64,000 nt of DNA from Massospora cicadina. Taxonomy: Eukaryota > Entomophthoromycota > Entomophthoromycetes > Entomophthorales > Entomophthoraceae. The stretch lies in assembly GCA_022478985.1 (NCBI GenBank), contig JAKSZP010002720.1, positions 62,001-126,000 of the forward strand, given 5' to 3'. The notes under the pieces are model-generated. The model worked only from the letters and a program-made list of their open reading frames with translations, ran no database searches and had not been told where the DNA came from. Made by a program: the position numbers and the translations under genes. Positions 44,631-55,055 of this stretch are shown here, in pieces (the first letter of the stretch is position 1; each line of letters starts with the position of its first letter).

Positions 44631-45110
44631 TTACCCTTCCCTTTTGCCAAAGGGGGAGCGCCACCACCAGGGAATTGAGTGAGAGCCACATTCTTATGGG
44701 CCTTGGGCAGCTAGATTGCCATCAACTCAGCAATTTTTGGGGAGGACGGGAGCATCCAGGTGGGTAGCATGGAAAGCTTTAACAAGTTCCAAGCAGTTAG
44801 CACAGTCCCATGAGCTGACCAACTATTTTCATAGGTCAGATAGCCCTTTCACAAAACTAGATATTAACTTATTGATGTGATTTGCGGGAAGCCAGGTTGC
44901 CCTCTACTTCAGCCTCCTTTGAGCCCTTAATCACAATGGGCTCTGGCTCTGATAGGATTACCCCTTTAAAAGGGGAAAACTGAGTCACATGGAAGACTGG
45001 GTGTTGCTTCCAGTGGGGTGGCAATTTTAAACAGAAGGCGCCATTTCCCAAGTCTCCTTATACCAGGTGGGGACCCAAGCGCTTAATTGTAAACTTATGT
45101 GAGGGCACTT
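44631..45110 (-). pseudogene. GYP-D integrase C-terminus and chromodomain-type tail
   Basis: Minus strand. The sequence at about 45100-45000 reads KRLGPHLV then GNGAFCLKLPPHWKQHPVFH, the SH3-like end of gypsy integrases (LGPxxVxxxxGxxAxxLxLPxxWxxHPVFH), followed by VTQFSPFKG and a decayed chromodomain region down to the polypurine tract at about 44645. In this clade the tail can guide integration to chromatin marks. The matching GYP-E copy (60843-60577) reads WLKLPTHWKQHSVFHKSQLS. A stop near 44869 ends the frame early. Confidence 0.75.
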
Positions 45111-46000
45111 GCATGAGCAAGTGGCACATGTCAAGCACAACGTGTGATCCTTCATTTATTTTATGCACTGGGAGCCATTTCCAATTTACAAACCACTTAT
45201 AATCACCCATAGCCTTAGTTATGTGCTCCCAAACCAAGGACTGCGTGGCCCAAATGTGCTGGGCATGTTCAGCAGAAGCCTGTCCTCCAGGCGGAAGCAT
45301 GGGTCAATCAAAAATGAAGGGTTATACCCCAAGGTAGCCTCATATGAGGAGAAACCTATGGACACATGTGTTCCATTTGTTATATGTGAACTAGGTGAGG
45401 GGAAGTTCATCCACCCAGGTACCCTGAGCGGCTGCAACGTAGCACTACAAGTACTGTTCCAGGATCTGATTAACCCTTTTGGTTTGGTCATGCAACTGTG
45501 GATGGTATTCAGTGGAACAACAAGGTGAGATCTTCAAGATTGGCAAGAGCTCATTCCAAAACTGTGCCATAAATTGGGTCCCGCAGTCACTGACAATCTC
45601 CTGGAGGAGTCTGAACATCTAGAACACATGGCGCACAAAGAGACTAGCAGTTTCTTTGGAAGTATCGGCAGAGGAGCATGGGATGAACAGGGAAAATTTA
45701 GTGAAGTGTTCTATGACCGCCATGACTGCTGTGAACCCCTTTGATCTGGGTAGCTCAACAATAAAATCCACAGAAACCAATTTCCACAGCCCTTTGGCCT
45801 GCTGCAAGGGGTGAAGAAGACCATTTATACCAGACCAGTCCAACTTGGCCCACGCACAAGTCACACAGTTGGTAATCCATGCCAAAACATCCTTCAACAA
45901 GCCCAGTGAGTTATAGGTATGCTTAACTAGATTGATAGAGTTTTTAATTCCCCAGGTGCCCAACTGCAGGGGGATCGTGATGAGCCTGAATTACTTCAGC
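45111..46000 (-). pseudogene. GYP-D integrase
   Basis: Minus-strand integrase in three frames. 45963-45619: ITNCVTCAWAKLDWSG (zinc-binding end, CX2C), HPLQQAKGLWKLVSVDFI (first catalytic Asp), AVMAVIEHFTKFSLFIPC. About 45600-45540: LFRLLQEIVSDCGTQFMAQF, where the SDRG block has lost Arg (SDCG). 45491-45219: THVSIGFSSYEATLGYNPSF and LNMPSTFGPRSPW, the post-core region. Downstream it joins the LGP...HPVFH tail. Frameshifts and stops at several points. The GYP-E integrase (61663-61223) is a close relative. Confidence 0.8.
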
Positions 46001-46319
46001 TCAAAGGAGATGGAGAACCTACACCTATGATCTGAACTGGATGAGGCCCTTGGCCAAAATATAAAAAATGTTTTGAAGTTGTGAGGGACAACCGCTCAAA
46101 AAGATCCATTCCTTCCACACATTCTATTTGTGCTGCTAAGACCCACAAAATCAAGGGCGCATCTAGAGCTAAATCTGCAGCCAAAACCGTGGGAGGGACA
46201 AAGATCAGGATTTTGGTGGGGGGAACGATTGTGACAAGATCTGCCTCATTGGATTCAGCTGGGCAAAGTGCAGGATTGCGACTGAGAAAATCAGGAAGGA
46301 CATTATGAGCTCTCTTCAA
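45996..46319 (-). pseudogene. GYP-D RNase H end and linker
   Basis: Open minus-strand frame beginning with KRAHNVLPDFLSRNP, the end of the gypsy RNase H region (usual form N-x-x-[AP]-D-x-L-S-R). It continues into an Ala/Leu-rich linker with APLILWVLAAQIECVEGMDL and FERLSLTTSKHF. The GYP-E equivalent reads APDALLIAQVLASQMTCPKG, VELFEQLSLQ. It lies between RNase H and the integrase zinc region. Confidence 0.75.
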
Positions 46320-46760
46320 AACTCATATTTAAAGTTGAAGCTGCAAAAGTCCTGGTAGGTGTGGGCCTGTTGCTGTGCCAACTTCTGTGGCTTGCAGAAA
46401 TACAGGAGAGCTTGGTGGTCCATATGCAAAGTTAACTAATGCTGAGCGCCCTGCAAGAGATACCGCCAGTGGGTCAAGGCCCACGCAATGGCTGCCAACT
46501 ACTTATTGTAGATGGCCCAGGATTGCTCAGTGGAAGAAAACTTGTAGGAAATTATGCAACTGGGTGTTCCAACCCATTGTGCTCCTGGAGCAAGTCAGCC
46601 CCAACTGCAGTGGAAGATGCATTGCATGTGACAATATATGGTTTGGTGGGATCCGCATTCTTAAGGATGGGAGGCAACAAAAACACCTCCTTAATAGAAT
46701 TGAATGCCTGCTGGCACTTGGGCGTCCATTATAAGAAAACGTTCTTGCCTGCGAGTGGAT
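46320..46760 (-). pseudogene. GYP-D RNase H
   Basis: Minus strand from about 46735: WTPKCQQAFNSIKEVFLLPP, ILKNADPTKPYIVTCNAS (about 46680-46620), STAVGADLLQEHNGLEHPVA, SSTEQSWAIYNK, LAAIAWALTHWRYLLQGAQH and LHMDHQALLYF (about 46410). These are the ordered RNase H blocks. The first catalytic aspartate (usually VTDAS) is Asn (VTCNAS), and three stops interrupt the frame. Direct continuation of the RT above 46900. Confidence 0.8.
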
Positions 46761-46899
46761 GTAGTGGGCGACTAACTGGGATAGGACAGGAGAATTTCTT
46801 TAGAATATTATGATCAAGAAGCTTTTCATTGCTTTTAGGTTGTTGTAGTTGACCACTCACGGATGGCATCTAGCTTTCTGGGTGGGATGGCTTACCCAT

Positions 46900-47224
46900 A
46901 TTTTAAGACTATATTACCCAAAAAGGTGACTGTTTCCAATAAAACTCACATTTTGACGGCTTGACAAACAAACCAGCCTTTTGCAGGACAGCCACTACTG
47001 CCTCCAAGTCCTTTTCATGTTGCTTGGGAGAGGGAGAATGTACCCAGATATCATCATTATATGTGAATGCACAGGTAAACTTGAGATCCCAAAGCAAAAT
47101 ATCAATAATCCTTTAGAAGGTTGCAGGCGCATTCTTCATCCCAAAGGGCATCACTAAAAATAAAAATATGCCTCATCTCATCTGGATAGTGGTAAGCCAT
47201 TCCTGACCTTCCTTCATGCAAACT
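46900..47224 (-). pseudogene. GYP-D reverse transcriptase, part 2 (after LINE-4)
   Basis: Second part of the RT, minus strand. After LINE-4 it resumes with CMKEGQEWLTTIQMR (about 47220-47175), LVMPFGMKNAPATF (about 47160-47118) and the active-site block FTYNDDIWVHSPSPKQHEKD (about 47073-47014), which keeps both aspartates (YNDD). It continues LEAVVAVLQKAGLFVKPSKCEF. Of the gypsy RTs in the window this is the only one with an intact DD pair. A stop interrupts the frame near 47112. Confidence 0.85.
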
Positions 47225-47233
47225 TGAAAACTT
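47225..47233. repeat. LINE-4 target-site duplication, left copy
   Basis: tgaaaactt, also at 52510-52518. Removing the LINE and one copy makes the GYP-D RT continuous (DAFNQVFKFACMKEGQEW spans the junction). Confidence 0.88.
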
Positions 47234-47322
47234 TATTCTCTCGTTGCAATCACTTTTGCAACTTATTCAATTCAAGTATGATTTTAGTTTGATAATCTCA
47301 TAGAGGAGATTAGTATGCGCCC

Positions 47323-48523
47323 ATGTCAGGGAGCAGTTGGGCAAGTAAGGTAAGAGGAACAAGTGGTAGGCCCGCAGCCTCAAACATTCAAAAACGCCCC
47401 AGAGAAACTGGCGGAATAAAAAAAATATAAAAAAACTGGCGGTCACTATTTCCCCAGAAATCCTCACTTGGCAAGTGCAATGCAACCAGTACATCAACAC
47501 GCTGCACTCCTAACCACTCTCGTTAGTGGAATACAGAGTCCATGTGTTTCTGGACATCCAACAAACAGCACTATGGGAAAAATTTTGTGGGGATGTGCAC
47601 ACTTTTTTCCTGACTGAAGTGTACATCACACCTCACTCTATGTCACATGGTTGGCTGGACCTCAGTTTCAAAAATAAGGAAGCAGCAGATGAAGCTGCTG
47701 TGGTGCGCGTAGTGATTGACCTCCCCAAAGGGCAACAGGTCATCGAAACCAAATGCACCAGATGGACAAAATACAACCAAATTTTCCTCATATTTGACTT
47801 TTTGCCTACTACGGTAAAATGTTCCATTTTGGAGCAGCACCTGAAAGATGGTCTCACTGTTTATGGCAAAATACAATTTTCGAGATGCAATGCTTTATGC
47901 TGATGCCACACCTGTGCACCAGCAAAGCCATCGCTGTTCTGACCCCAACTGAAGAGATTGTGAAGAACCTAACCCAGATCCCGCACTCCACATATATCAA
48001 TATTGAAGGGCATACCACCCACCCTTTCTGGGTAACCGTAGACAGTGCGCCCCCCATCTGCACCCACTGTGACGCGTTCAGCCATAAGGCACATGCATGC
48101 CCCACCAAGGAGGGCGTCACATTCCAAGAGCACCCCTTGGTGGCCATGGCCAGCGGAGAGGCGCACTACAAACCAACCACAAGCACCAAAGAGGATTTCC
48201 CGTGGGGAGCACAAGGCTGCTACCTACTGGTAAAACCTATCTCCCCTCAGGAGCGGAAGAAGGCCAAACAGGCCTGCAGGGCTGCAGCCAAGGAAGTGGC
48301 CAAAGTCACCACCGCTATCCCACACTCTCAATGCCAGGTGGACATCAAAACCTTTGTGGCGGAAGCAGCTTGGGAATCCATCAACCAATCAGATTGGGAA
48401 GCCCATGCCAATTGGGCCACCCAATCTGAGGATCCAATGGGTGACTTGATTTCACCTGATCTTTGCAACCAAGCTCCAGTCAAAACTGACTTGGGGTCCA
48501 ACCTACCTGAAATTTCTTTTTGA
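47323..48523 (+). pseudogene. LINE-4 ORF1: CCHC protein, frameshifted
   Basis: Same layout as LINE-1 ORF1 from ATG 47323. The frame 47526-47903 covers the RRM-like part (WLDLSFKNKEAADEAAVVRV) with no stop where LINE-1 has TGA. A deletion at about 47880 (aatacaattttcgagatg against aatacaatcttttgagatg in LINE-1) shifts the frame. The new frame 47819-48523 carries the knuckle CTHCDAFSHKAHAC (about 48058-48100) with Gly changed to Ser, and ends at a TGA (48521-48523) earlier than LINE-1. Confidence 0.87.
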
Positions 48524-48740
48524 CCCAATTGTTGGTGCACCAAGCTCATCCGCACCACAAAAAATTTGTTTGACGTTGGGGAAACAAAAAGCGAAGGCAA
48601 AAGCCAACGCGAACCTTTCTGCTAAAATCAACAAAACTACCAATAGCATTGCTGCAAAAACTCATGCTGCCATGAAGGCCCGTGGGGATCTAGAGGAGGC
48701 TAGTGGGCCCAGGTGCCCACCCCCTCACACCTAAGGTGCA

Positions 48741-51700
48741 ATGGGGGAAACCTTCACTTTAGGGACGTTGAAATCGCCGGACTCAAGGCCTCACCATCCC
48801 GGGCTAGGAAACTGAGTTTTTTACAAAAAATTTACCTGTGGATATCTTGGCCATCCAGGAGTCCCACTGTCTGCGAGGTTCCAAGGATGCTTGGAAAACC
48901 ATGCTCCTCCCATCCCTATCCTTTTGGTCAGAGCACTGTGGGGTGCTAGTTCAGAAAAACATTTTTTTCAAATTTTTATTGTCAGAATCCTTCCTCAATG
49001 GCTGAGTCCTCATTGTCACTTTCTCGTGGGCTGACGTGGCACATGCTATTGTCAACATCTATGCCCCAACCTGTGCACAAGAACGTTGGGAATTTTTCTC
49101 ATCAGTCAAATCCCTCCCATTACCCCCAGACCTTTTCATAGAGGGCGATATGAACTGTTGGATAAACACACCCACAGACTGTTGGCCTTCCTCCTCCCAC
49201 GCCCCCAGGGTCATGTAGAACTTCGCGTTCTAAAGGCCACCCTTGGGTTAATGGATGCGCTGCTGCGGCGAGCCCTGCTGCTCAAAAACATGACGTGACC
49301 CCATGTTCATAACGGCCAATTAAGGTTCATGACCCGCATAAACCTTATCCTTACGCCGGCAAAATTACAACCTCACATTTCCCACTTCCAAACAACAAAA
49401 ATTGAATTCTCTGACCACCAACTGGTCTCGATAACCTACCACCTACCTGTCACAGTGGCTAAGGCCCCACATTGGTGCAAACTCCGCCCTCCCAAACTTG
49501 CGTCATCAGGATTTTCCACTTGGGTGGAATCAACAACTTTGGCAAAAGAGTTTGTAACACCATTTTGCGTGGACCCCATCTCCACATGGGCAGCCTTCAA
49601 AGAGGATACCATCCGCCACTGTTGCCACCTCTCCTCCCGATGCTCATGATACAAATCAGTCATCTTCTCACGCGCTCTGGCAGAGTTAGCACACCTGGAG
49701 TCCAACATCTCAGCCACAGGATACAGCCCTGCATGGGGTTGGAAGTGGGTGGAGGCAGCTGCCCACCTCAACATGCTCAAAAGGCAACACAAACATCGGG
49801 TTTGTGTTCAGTACAGGGCCAAATGCATTACAGAGGGTGACAAGTGCACCGCATATTTTTTTAAAAAATTCTTTACACCATGCCAGAGCGTGGCCTGCAC
49901 ACAGGTGCAAATATCGGATGATTTCATCGCAGATACACCAGCTGAAGTGGCAATTAAAACACAAAAGTATTACTCCAAGTTATACTGATCCGTCCAATTC
50001 AGCCAGCTGAAGTGGCGGAATTTCTTGACTGAGCACACATCCACACCGTTTCCTGATAACTGGAAATAATGAATTTGATTACTCTGAACGGATTATGGAC
50101 AGCCATCCACGGTGCACCAAACTGGAAATGCCCAGGCCCAGATGGCATTCCATATGAATTCTATAAAAAAGTACTTCAAATATATATCCCCACTACTGTT
50201 TGCCTCACATAACCAGAGCCTTCTGGAAACGCGCCTCCTACCAGGAGGACAAGAGGCCTTCAACGTCACACTCTTCAAGAAAGGGGACAAGCTAGACTTA
50301 GCCAACTGGCGCCCCATTTCTTTAAGTAACATGGATACAAAAATTTTAACAAAAATCATGGCTAACCATTTAGGGATTGTAGCATCTGCCACCATCTCCC
50401 CAGAACAATTCGGTTTCATACCCAGAAGGTTGATTTGGGACAACGTGCACTCTGTGGCTAATGCATGCCAGTCCACAGCCTCTGGGGCACTTGTATTCTT
50501 GGACCAACAGAAGGCCTATGATAGAGTAAACTGGGAATACCTCAGGGCCTGCCTCCATCAATTCCGCTTACCCCCTCGCTTCATCAACTGGGTGATGCTG
50601 CTCACGGAATCTGCAACAATGGCAGTGTGTGGCCCTGGCTTCCTAACGAAAGTAGTCCGCCCTCAAAGGGGCTTATGACAAGGGGGCCCCCTTAGCCCAC
50701 TCTTATACAACTTCAGCCTTATCCCATTAAATTGAAATGTGAATGCCCACCTCACTGGGGTACATGTACCAGGACAAGCCCCAGTCAAGATGATGGCGTT
50801 TGCAGATGACTGTGTGGTTGGAATGTCTAATAATAAATATGCACGCGCGCTTGAAGCTCTCATCCAGGAGTATTTCTGGGTAAGTAATGCTGCACTGAAC
50901 ACTTCCAAAACCGAAATCATCCTCCTTGGTCAGTATCAAACCTGCTGGGCCCCAGAGACCAGTGCCCAGCCCAGCCCATCTGCTCGCACACGTGCTCGCC
51001 CTCCAAGCTCACCCCACACCGCTCCACTAGTGCTCCCCTTCGTGCCATGCCCTACCATAGGGCTGGTCCGCCATCTGGGCATGTGGGTGGAGGCAGGCGG
51101 GTACGCATCAGCAGTAATGGAAAGTTATATTTTAGACAACGTGATGAAGCGCATCGCCTCCCTCAGAGCCCACCCTACCTCCCTTACTGGCAGGGTTGTT
51201 TTAGCCAACTATATGCTCCTCTCCAAAGTCTGGTTTAATGCCCACGCCATCCCTTCTCCCCAAGCTTTCTAAAATCCTTGTATGCCCTGCTGCAAGGATG
51301 GCTTTGGTCAGGCCGCCCACCACCAGTATGGCTAGAGGTCATGTTTGGCCCTCATCATCATGGAGGCATGGGCCTGCTTAACTTCAAAGCCCATGCTGAC
51401 AAGATCCTGGGCACCTGGATTGCAGCCATCACCGCCCCTACGCTCCCCTCCCAACACTGGTCTCGTGTGGCCCACTCCAACTTCTCCCATGCCTTGGGCC
51501 TTAAAAATCCATCGAACCCTCACTCCCTGATGAAATACCTGGCTTCACACCCATTGGCCACAGGTCCTCACGGGACCAAAACCCACTACAAACGAATCCT
51601 CCTCTCCATGCGGAGCGCTGAGTGGAGAATTTGTATTAGTGGACACACAGCCCAGAGAGGCCGCCCCTCTCCTCAGTTCACACAAGAGGTACAGGGGCTA

Positions 51701-52497
51701 CCCATCCAAGATGGCGTGATCCCCACACGGCCCCATGTCCTATCCAGGGTGGACTACCTGGACATGATGGACATCCCTTACTCCATTGAGACCCAAAAAC
51801 TATCTGGAAATACGCACACAATCCTCTGTTGCAGCCTCAAATCTGTTCCCATGTGTGGCGCTGCCTGAGGCGGGTGTACCATATGGATGAGCGCTCTAAC
51901 GCTTTACACTCATCCTGCGTCGTGTGTGGCCAGTATGGAACGCTTTTCCACCGCCTGGAGAAGTGTCCTACCTCTAAAGTTTATGGCGCGAAGTTCAACG
52001 TCTGCTGGGCCAGGATCAAACGCATCCCTTCGGTCTATCAAGAGATATGTTTGCTTTATCAATGGCCTCCCCCTTCCACCCTCCCTCCATGTTCTGGTGG
52101 TTGCAATCGCCTGTGGACTATCCACACGATTGTCTTGGATGCCATCACAGGCTCCACCCCCACCCTCCCAGAAGATGTTCACAGATTCCGGTCTCATTTG
52201 GTGGACCACTTTCAGGCGTGGATGTTTGGATACCTCCCACCGCGTTGCTGACAGCTGGTCTCCTCCTTGTTCCCAGTTTGGCTCATCAAATCAGACCCTT
52301 TCCTCCACACGTGCTCAATTGTGGCTACGGCCCCTTCAAACGTTCCCTCCCCTCCCCATAAGTGGCGTTCCCGCTGGCAACAAGAGATAGCATCGATTTT
52401 CTGGGGTGCCTTCCCTGTTACTAAGTTTTGTCTCTTTTGGGTCAAGTTTGGAAGTGTTCATCCCATGGTCGGCCTTCCTCACAATAAATTAAAATAA
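48741..52497 (+). pseudogene. LINE-4 ORF2: endonuclease/reverse transcriptase, broken
   Basis: ATG 48741. Endonuclease: LAIQESHC (about 48846), AHAIVNIYAPTCAQERWEFF (about 49036) and DMNCWINTPTDCW (about 49150). RT: KCPGPDGIPYEFY (about 50126), GGQEAFNVTLFKKGDKLDLA with NWRPISL (about 50250-50320; no stop where LINE-1 has TAA), FIPRRLIWDNVHSVANACQ, LDQQKAYDRVNWEYLRACL (about 50500) and MAFADDCVVGMSNN (about 50790-50832), DD intact. A TGA at about 50676 and frameshifts near 50090, 51265 and 51810 break it. Zinc domain CVVCGQYGTLFHRLEKC at about 51918. The frame can run on to 52497 because the LINE-1 stop is shifted. Confidence 0.88.
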
Positions 52498-52509
52498 AAT
52501 TAAAAATCA

Positions 52510-52518
52510 TGAAAACTT
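52510..52518. repeat. LINE-4 target-site duplication, right copy
   Basis: tgaaaactt, identical to 47225-47233, after the A/T-rich LINE 3' end. Confidence 0.88.
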
Positions 52519-52960
52519 GATTAAAAGCGTCGACCAGTTTAAGTTTTGAAGCACTCACAATTTTGCAATGGCTTGGTCAATTGTTTTTGCAATGGTAGGA
52601 GGTAAGAAACATGCACCGTGATATAGTTGAAGTGCCCATAATTCATGCAGAGGTGAAGGGAGCCATCAGTATTCTTGGAAAAAACAATGGGAGAGGCAAC
52701 TGGGTAGTCTCCTTTAATAGCCATCCCTTTTTAGCATGTCATCCAACTGTGCATCAAGGGCAGCCTCCTACTCTGCGGTATACAGGTACAGTGGGCAATT
52801 TTTGTTTACCACCTCCATGGTTGTCCAAAAAATTCAAATCAAATTTTGTATGTGGGTAAAGGCAGTTAGCCTTATTGGAGTCAAATATGTTCTGATACCC
52901 ATTAGCGCAGTGGGGAAATCTGGCGGAAGACCAATGGGAGATATGAGAGACTTAACCAAT
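52519..52960 (-). pseudogene. GYP-D reverse transcriptase, part 1 (before LINE-4)
   Basis: First part of the RT, minus strand: LDDMLKRDGYPVASPIVFSK-type sequence (about 52735-52680, with AIKGDYPVASPIVFSKN readable), DGSLHLCMNYGHFNYITVHV (about 52675-52620; the usual VDYRxLNxIT is MNYGHFNYIT) and LKLVDAFNQVF (about 52550-52515) just before the LINE-4 insertion point. It continues at 47224 downward. The YRxLN arginine is Gly, a likely late substitution. Confidence 0.8.
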
Positions 52961-53345
52961 CCTTGACCTTAAGTTTTGGTAAGGGTATCCAGCATGGGAA
53001 ATTCGCCCTTCGCCTGACCTTTTGTAAACGACAGCATGTTAGATTCCAGGTTGATACTCACATGCTGCTGGAGCCACCAACCCACACCCAGAATCATTGG
53101 GAACACCATGTTGGGCATTGGCAAGAAGAAATTGCAAAAACTAAACTGGTGAACTAAGAAAGGTACTGGAAGCCATACTTTGTAGGATGGCTGGGAAACC
53201 AATGTGGCGACCAACACTGATGGACCCACGTCCAGTCCTAGATTCAGATGCTGGGCCAACTCCAGACTCATGAAGTTGTCCGCTGATCCAGTGTCAACCA
53301 AGGCCCTAAAGGACACCTGTTGAGCCCCAATACCAATTTTTACTA
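52961..53345 (-). pseudogene. GYP-D protease
   Basis: The open minus-strand frame 53316-52969 begins VSFRALVDTGSADNFMSLEL, a good retropepsin active-site block (DTG intact), followed by GLDVGPSVLVATLVSQ and VFPMILGVGWWLQQHVSINL, the second conserved block of gypsy proteases. It is 115 codons, near the usual domain length, with no internal stop, so the domain may be intact although the whole polyprotein is not. Upstream there are only about 420 bp before the LTR. Confidence 0.8.
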
Positions 53346-53765
53346 GTAATAAAAAGTATTTGGAATTTTATTTATTGGTGGATATGGTCGCTTCTGCAGT
53401 CACCAAAGAGATTGCAAAGATGGGTGAGCTGGAGCACACCAACTTAGGAGTGGGGGCGTCTTCAGGATCTGAACTTAATATGGATACTGATTTGACTTTG
53501 GGAACAGAACCTGAAGCCAAGTCGGGGAAAAATCATGAAGTTCCCATTCTGAGGGCGGACCAAGGGAAAAGTAGAAAAATTGGATCAATATGACCATGAA
53601 AGTTTCTTCCAAAGCCTCCAGGAGCTGCTTGTGAGATTGGCAATTGACCAGACAAACAACAGAAGGAAGGCTACTGACTGAACAGATATATGGAAGAGGG
53701 TGATCACTTCTTCACCCATCTTGACAAGCAGGTTGGAAATTGATGGAAACAATGGATGTCGATTA
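53346..53765. other. Segment between GYP-D 5' LTR and protease; gag absent, plus-strand ORF
   Basis: Gag is expected here on the minus strand but no capsid block or zinc knuckle is readable. On the plus strand a 77-codon frame (53360-53593) reads MVASAVTKEIAKMGELEHTN and an acidic stretch with GASSGSELNMDTD, and a following frame reads ESFFQSLQELLVRLAIDQTN (about 53607). The plus-strand sequence looks composition-biased like a gene, but I recognise no family. Confidence 0.35.
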
Positions 53766-55050
53766 TGTCATGGCAACAGCAGATAAAGTTTATATTGGAC
53801 TGTCAGTTGGGTTGCAAAAGCACCTAAAAGGCGAGCTAGATGCCAGGGGCATTGTTTCTCAAACGACGTTTAAGTTTGCTGAGAGATTATTGACAGCAGA
53901 GGACCAATGGGCCACAAATGTAACAAACAACCTGGCAACGAACTAAGCAGTTACAGCACCAGAGCCAAAGCTCCAGGTGTATAGAGTTGTGAGATTGGGA
54001 AAATATGAAAAGGCCTTGACGCAATAAGCCCAAATGACTACTGTAAGGATCATCATTGAGAATAGGGCTAGGGCAGCCCAGTTGATATGAGGGCCTCTGG
54101 GACACATTGCAGATGTCACTGGGTTTTGGCAAAGAACAACTTTGAACATAATAAAATAAACCAAATGCAGGAAGACTTTGTATTAAAAGTAAAATAAGAG
54201 TATTGGCCGTCAATTTTCTCAGTGTGATATGACTGCTTAAATAGATGATTATTTAGGGAATAGCTTGGAAAGCGTTGTATTAGGGCCCTTAAGATTTGAC
54301 CTGATCTGGAAAACTTTAGGTGAGGGGGGAGAAAAGCAATTATTTTGAACTGAATCCAAAACTGTTAGCGGCAGGCCAAGTTGATGTCAGTTTATTCATG
54401 GATGCCCAAATTGCCAATTTTCTTTGGTCTCAATGACTATAGTGATGGTGTCTCACTCAAGGGGCAGTGGGAACCTCCCAAGGCCACCCCACATAAGGGT
54501 GGTCCCATGAGGTCAGGAATGGGTTTGGGATGGCCAACGCTCCCACACCCAGTCACTCTTGAATCCATTTGGCCAAGAAAGGAATGTCTGAAATGGATTT
54601 TGATGCTTCTGTTGGGGGTTTAAAACCAAAGGCAGCATTTTATGATGACCTGATGCCTTTGGCGAGCTTACTGAGAATATGACACTAAATGATTTATTTG
54701 CCAAAAGTAAGCACCTGTCAGGCTTTGTTGCTGTCTGTTTGGGGCTATCTTGTCTTGATGCCAAAGGATTGTGGCTATCAACTTCATTTGAACCTTTTGT
54801 CCCATGAGAATGCCAACTCCCTAATAGCTCAGCACAAATCCTCTTGATTTGTAGTATCAATTCATTTGAAGTTAATACTGTACCAAGTGTTGGGGTCTTT
54901 AAAGGGTAAGCAGTGACCCATCGCTTGTCAACCATATGAGCGAGGTCACCCTGGGAGACAAATGGAGCCGCCAACCTTCTTGGCTCCTTATTAGATGGGA
55001 AATGGAACACCCCCCAATCCAAATGGAGGTGGCGCTCCCCCAGACTTACA
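53766..55050 (-). repeat. GYP-D 5' LTR
   Basis: 1285 bp, minus strand TGTAAGTCTGGGGGAGC to CCATGACA. Matches the two pieces of the 3' LTR and, more distantly, the LTR of GYP-E (59260-60390). Confidence 0.88.
54513..55022 (-). pseudogene. LTR-internal reading frame, GYP-D 5' LTR copy (169 codons)
   Basis: A 169-codon sense-strand frame, open without stops, starting 28 bp inside the LTR. It contains APFVSQGDLAHMVDKRWVTA near the N-terminus. The GYP-E LTRs encode the same block (VPLVTQGDLAHVVDERWVTA at about 60300; LLITQGDLAHMVDECWVTA at about 62120). The later part has LLANKSFSVIFSV and KHQNPFQTFLSWPNGFK, which correspond to the 3' LTR frame. No domain known to me. A conserved protein from an LTR would be unusual; a decayed fragment captured into the LTR is the other explanation. 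Confidence 0.45.
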
Positions 55051-55055
55051 ATTAC
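55051..55055. repeat. GYP-D target-site duplication, right copy
   Basis: attac, identical to 38094-38098. Confidence 0.85.

Larger units (their letters stand above)
47234..52509 (+). mobile_element. LINE-4: full-length Tad1/L1-like retrotransposon in the GYP-D RT gene
   Basis: A 5.28-kb plus-strand copy of the same subfamily as LINE-1 (termini and most of the sequence match 443-5714). A 9-bp target duplication borders it. It lies in opposite orientation to its host GYP-D. ORF1 and ORF2 carry lesions at different places from those in LINE-1, so the lesions arose independently after transposition. Confidence 0.93.
38099..55050 (-). mobile_element. GYP-D: minus-strand chromodomain-type Ty3/gypsy carrying two LINEs
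   Basis: LTRs of 1285 bp (53766-55050) and 1283 bp (38099-44630 after removing LINE-3 with its duplication) flank protease, RT, RNase H, integrase and a chromodomain-type tail, all minus strand. The target duplication is attac. LINE-3 sits in the 3' LTR and LINE-4 in the RT gene. Only about 450 bp separate the 5' LTR from the protease, so a normal gag is absent. LTRs begin TGTAAGTCTGGGGG on the minus strand. A purine tract (cccctttggcaaaagggaag on the minus strand) precedes the 3' LTR. Confidence 0.9.

Noticed and set aside
53740..53946. Plus-strand gag gene at the GYP-D 5' LTR
   Set aside because: The frame overlaps the LTR terminus and is not kept open in the matching GYP-E LTR; kept only as an observation.
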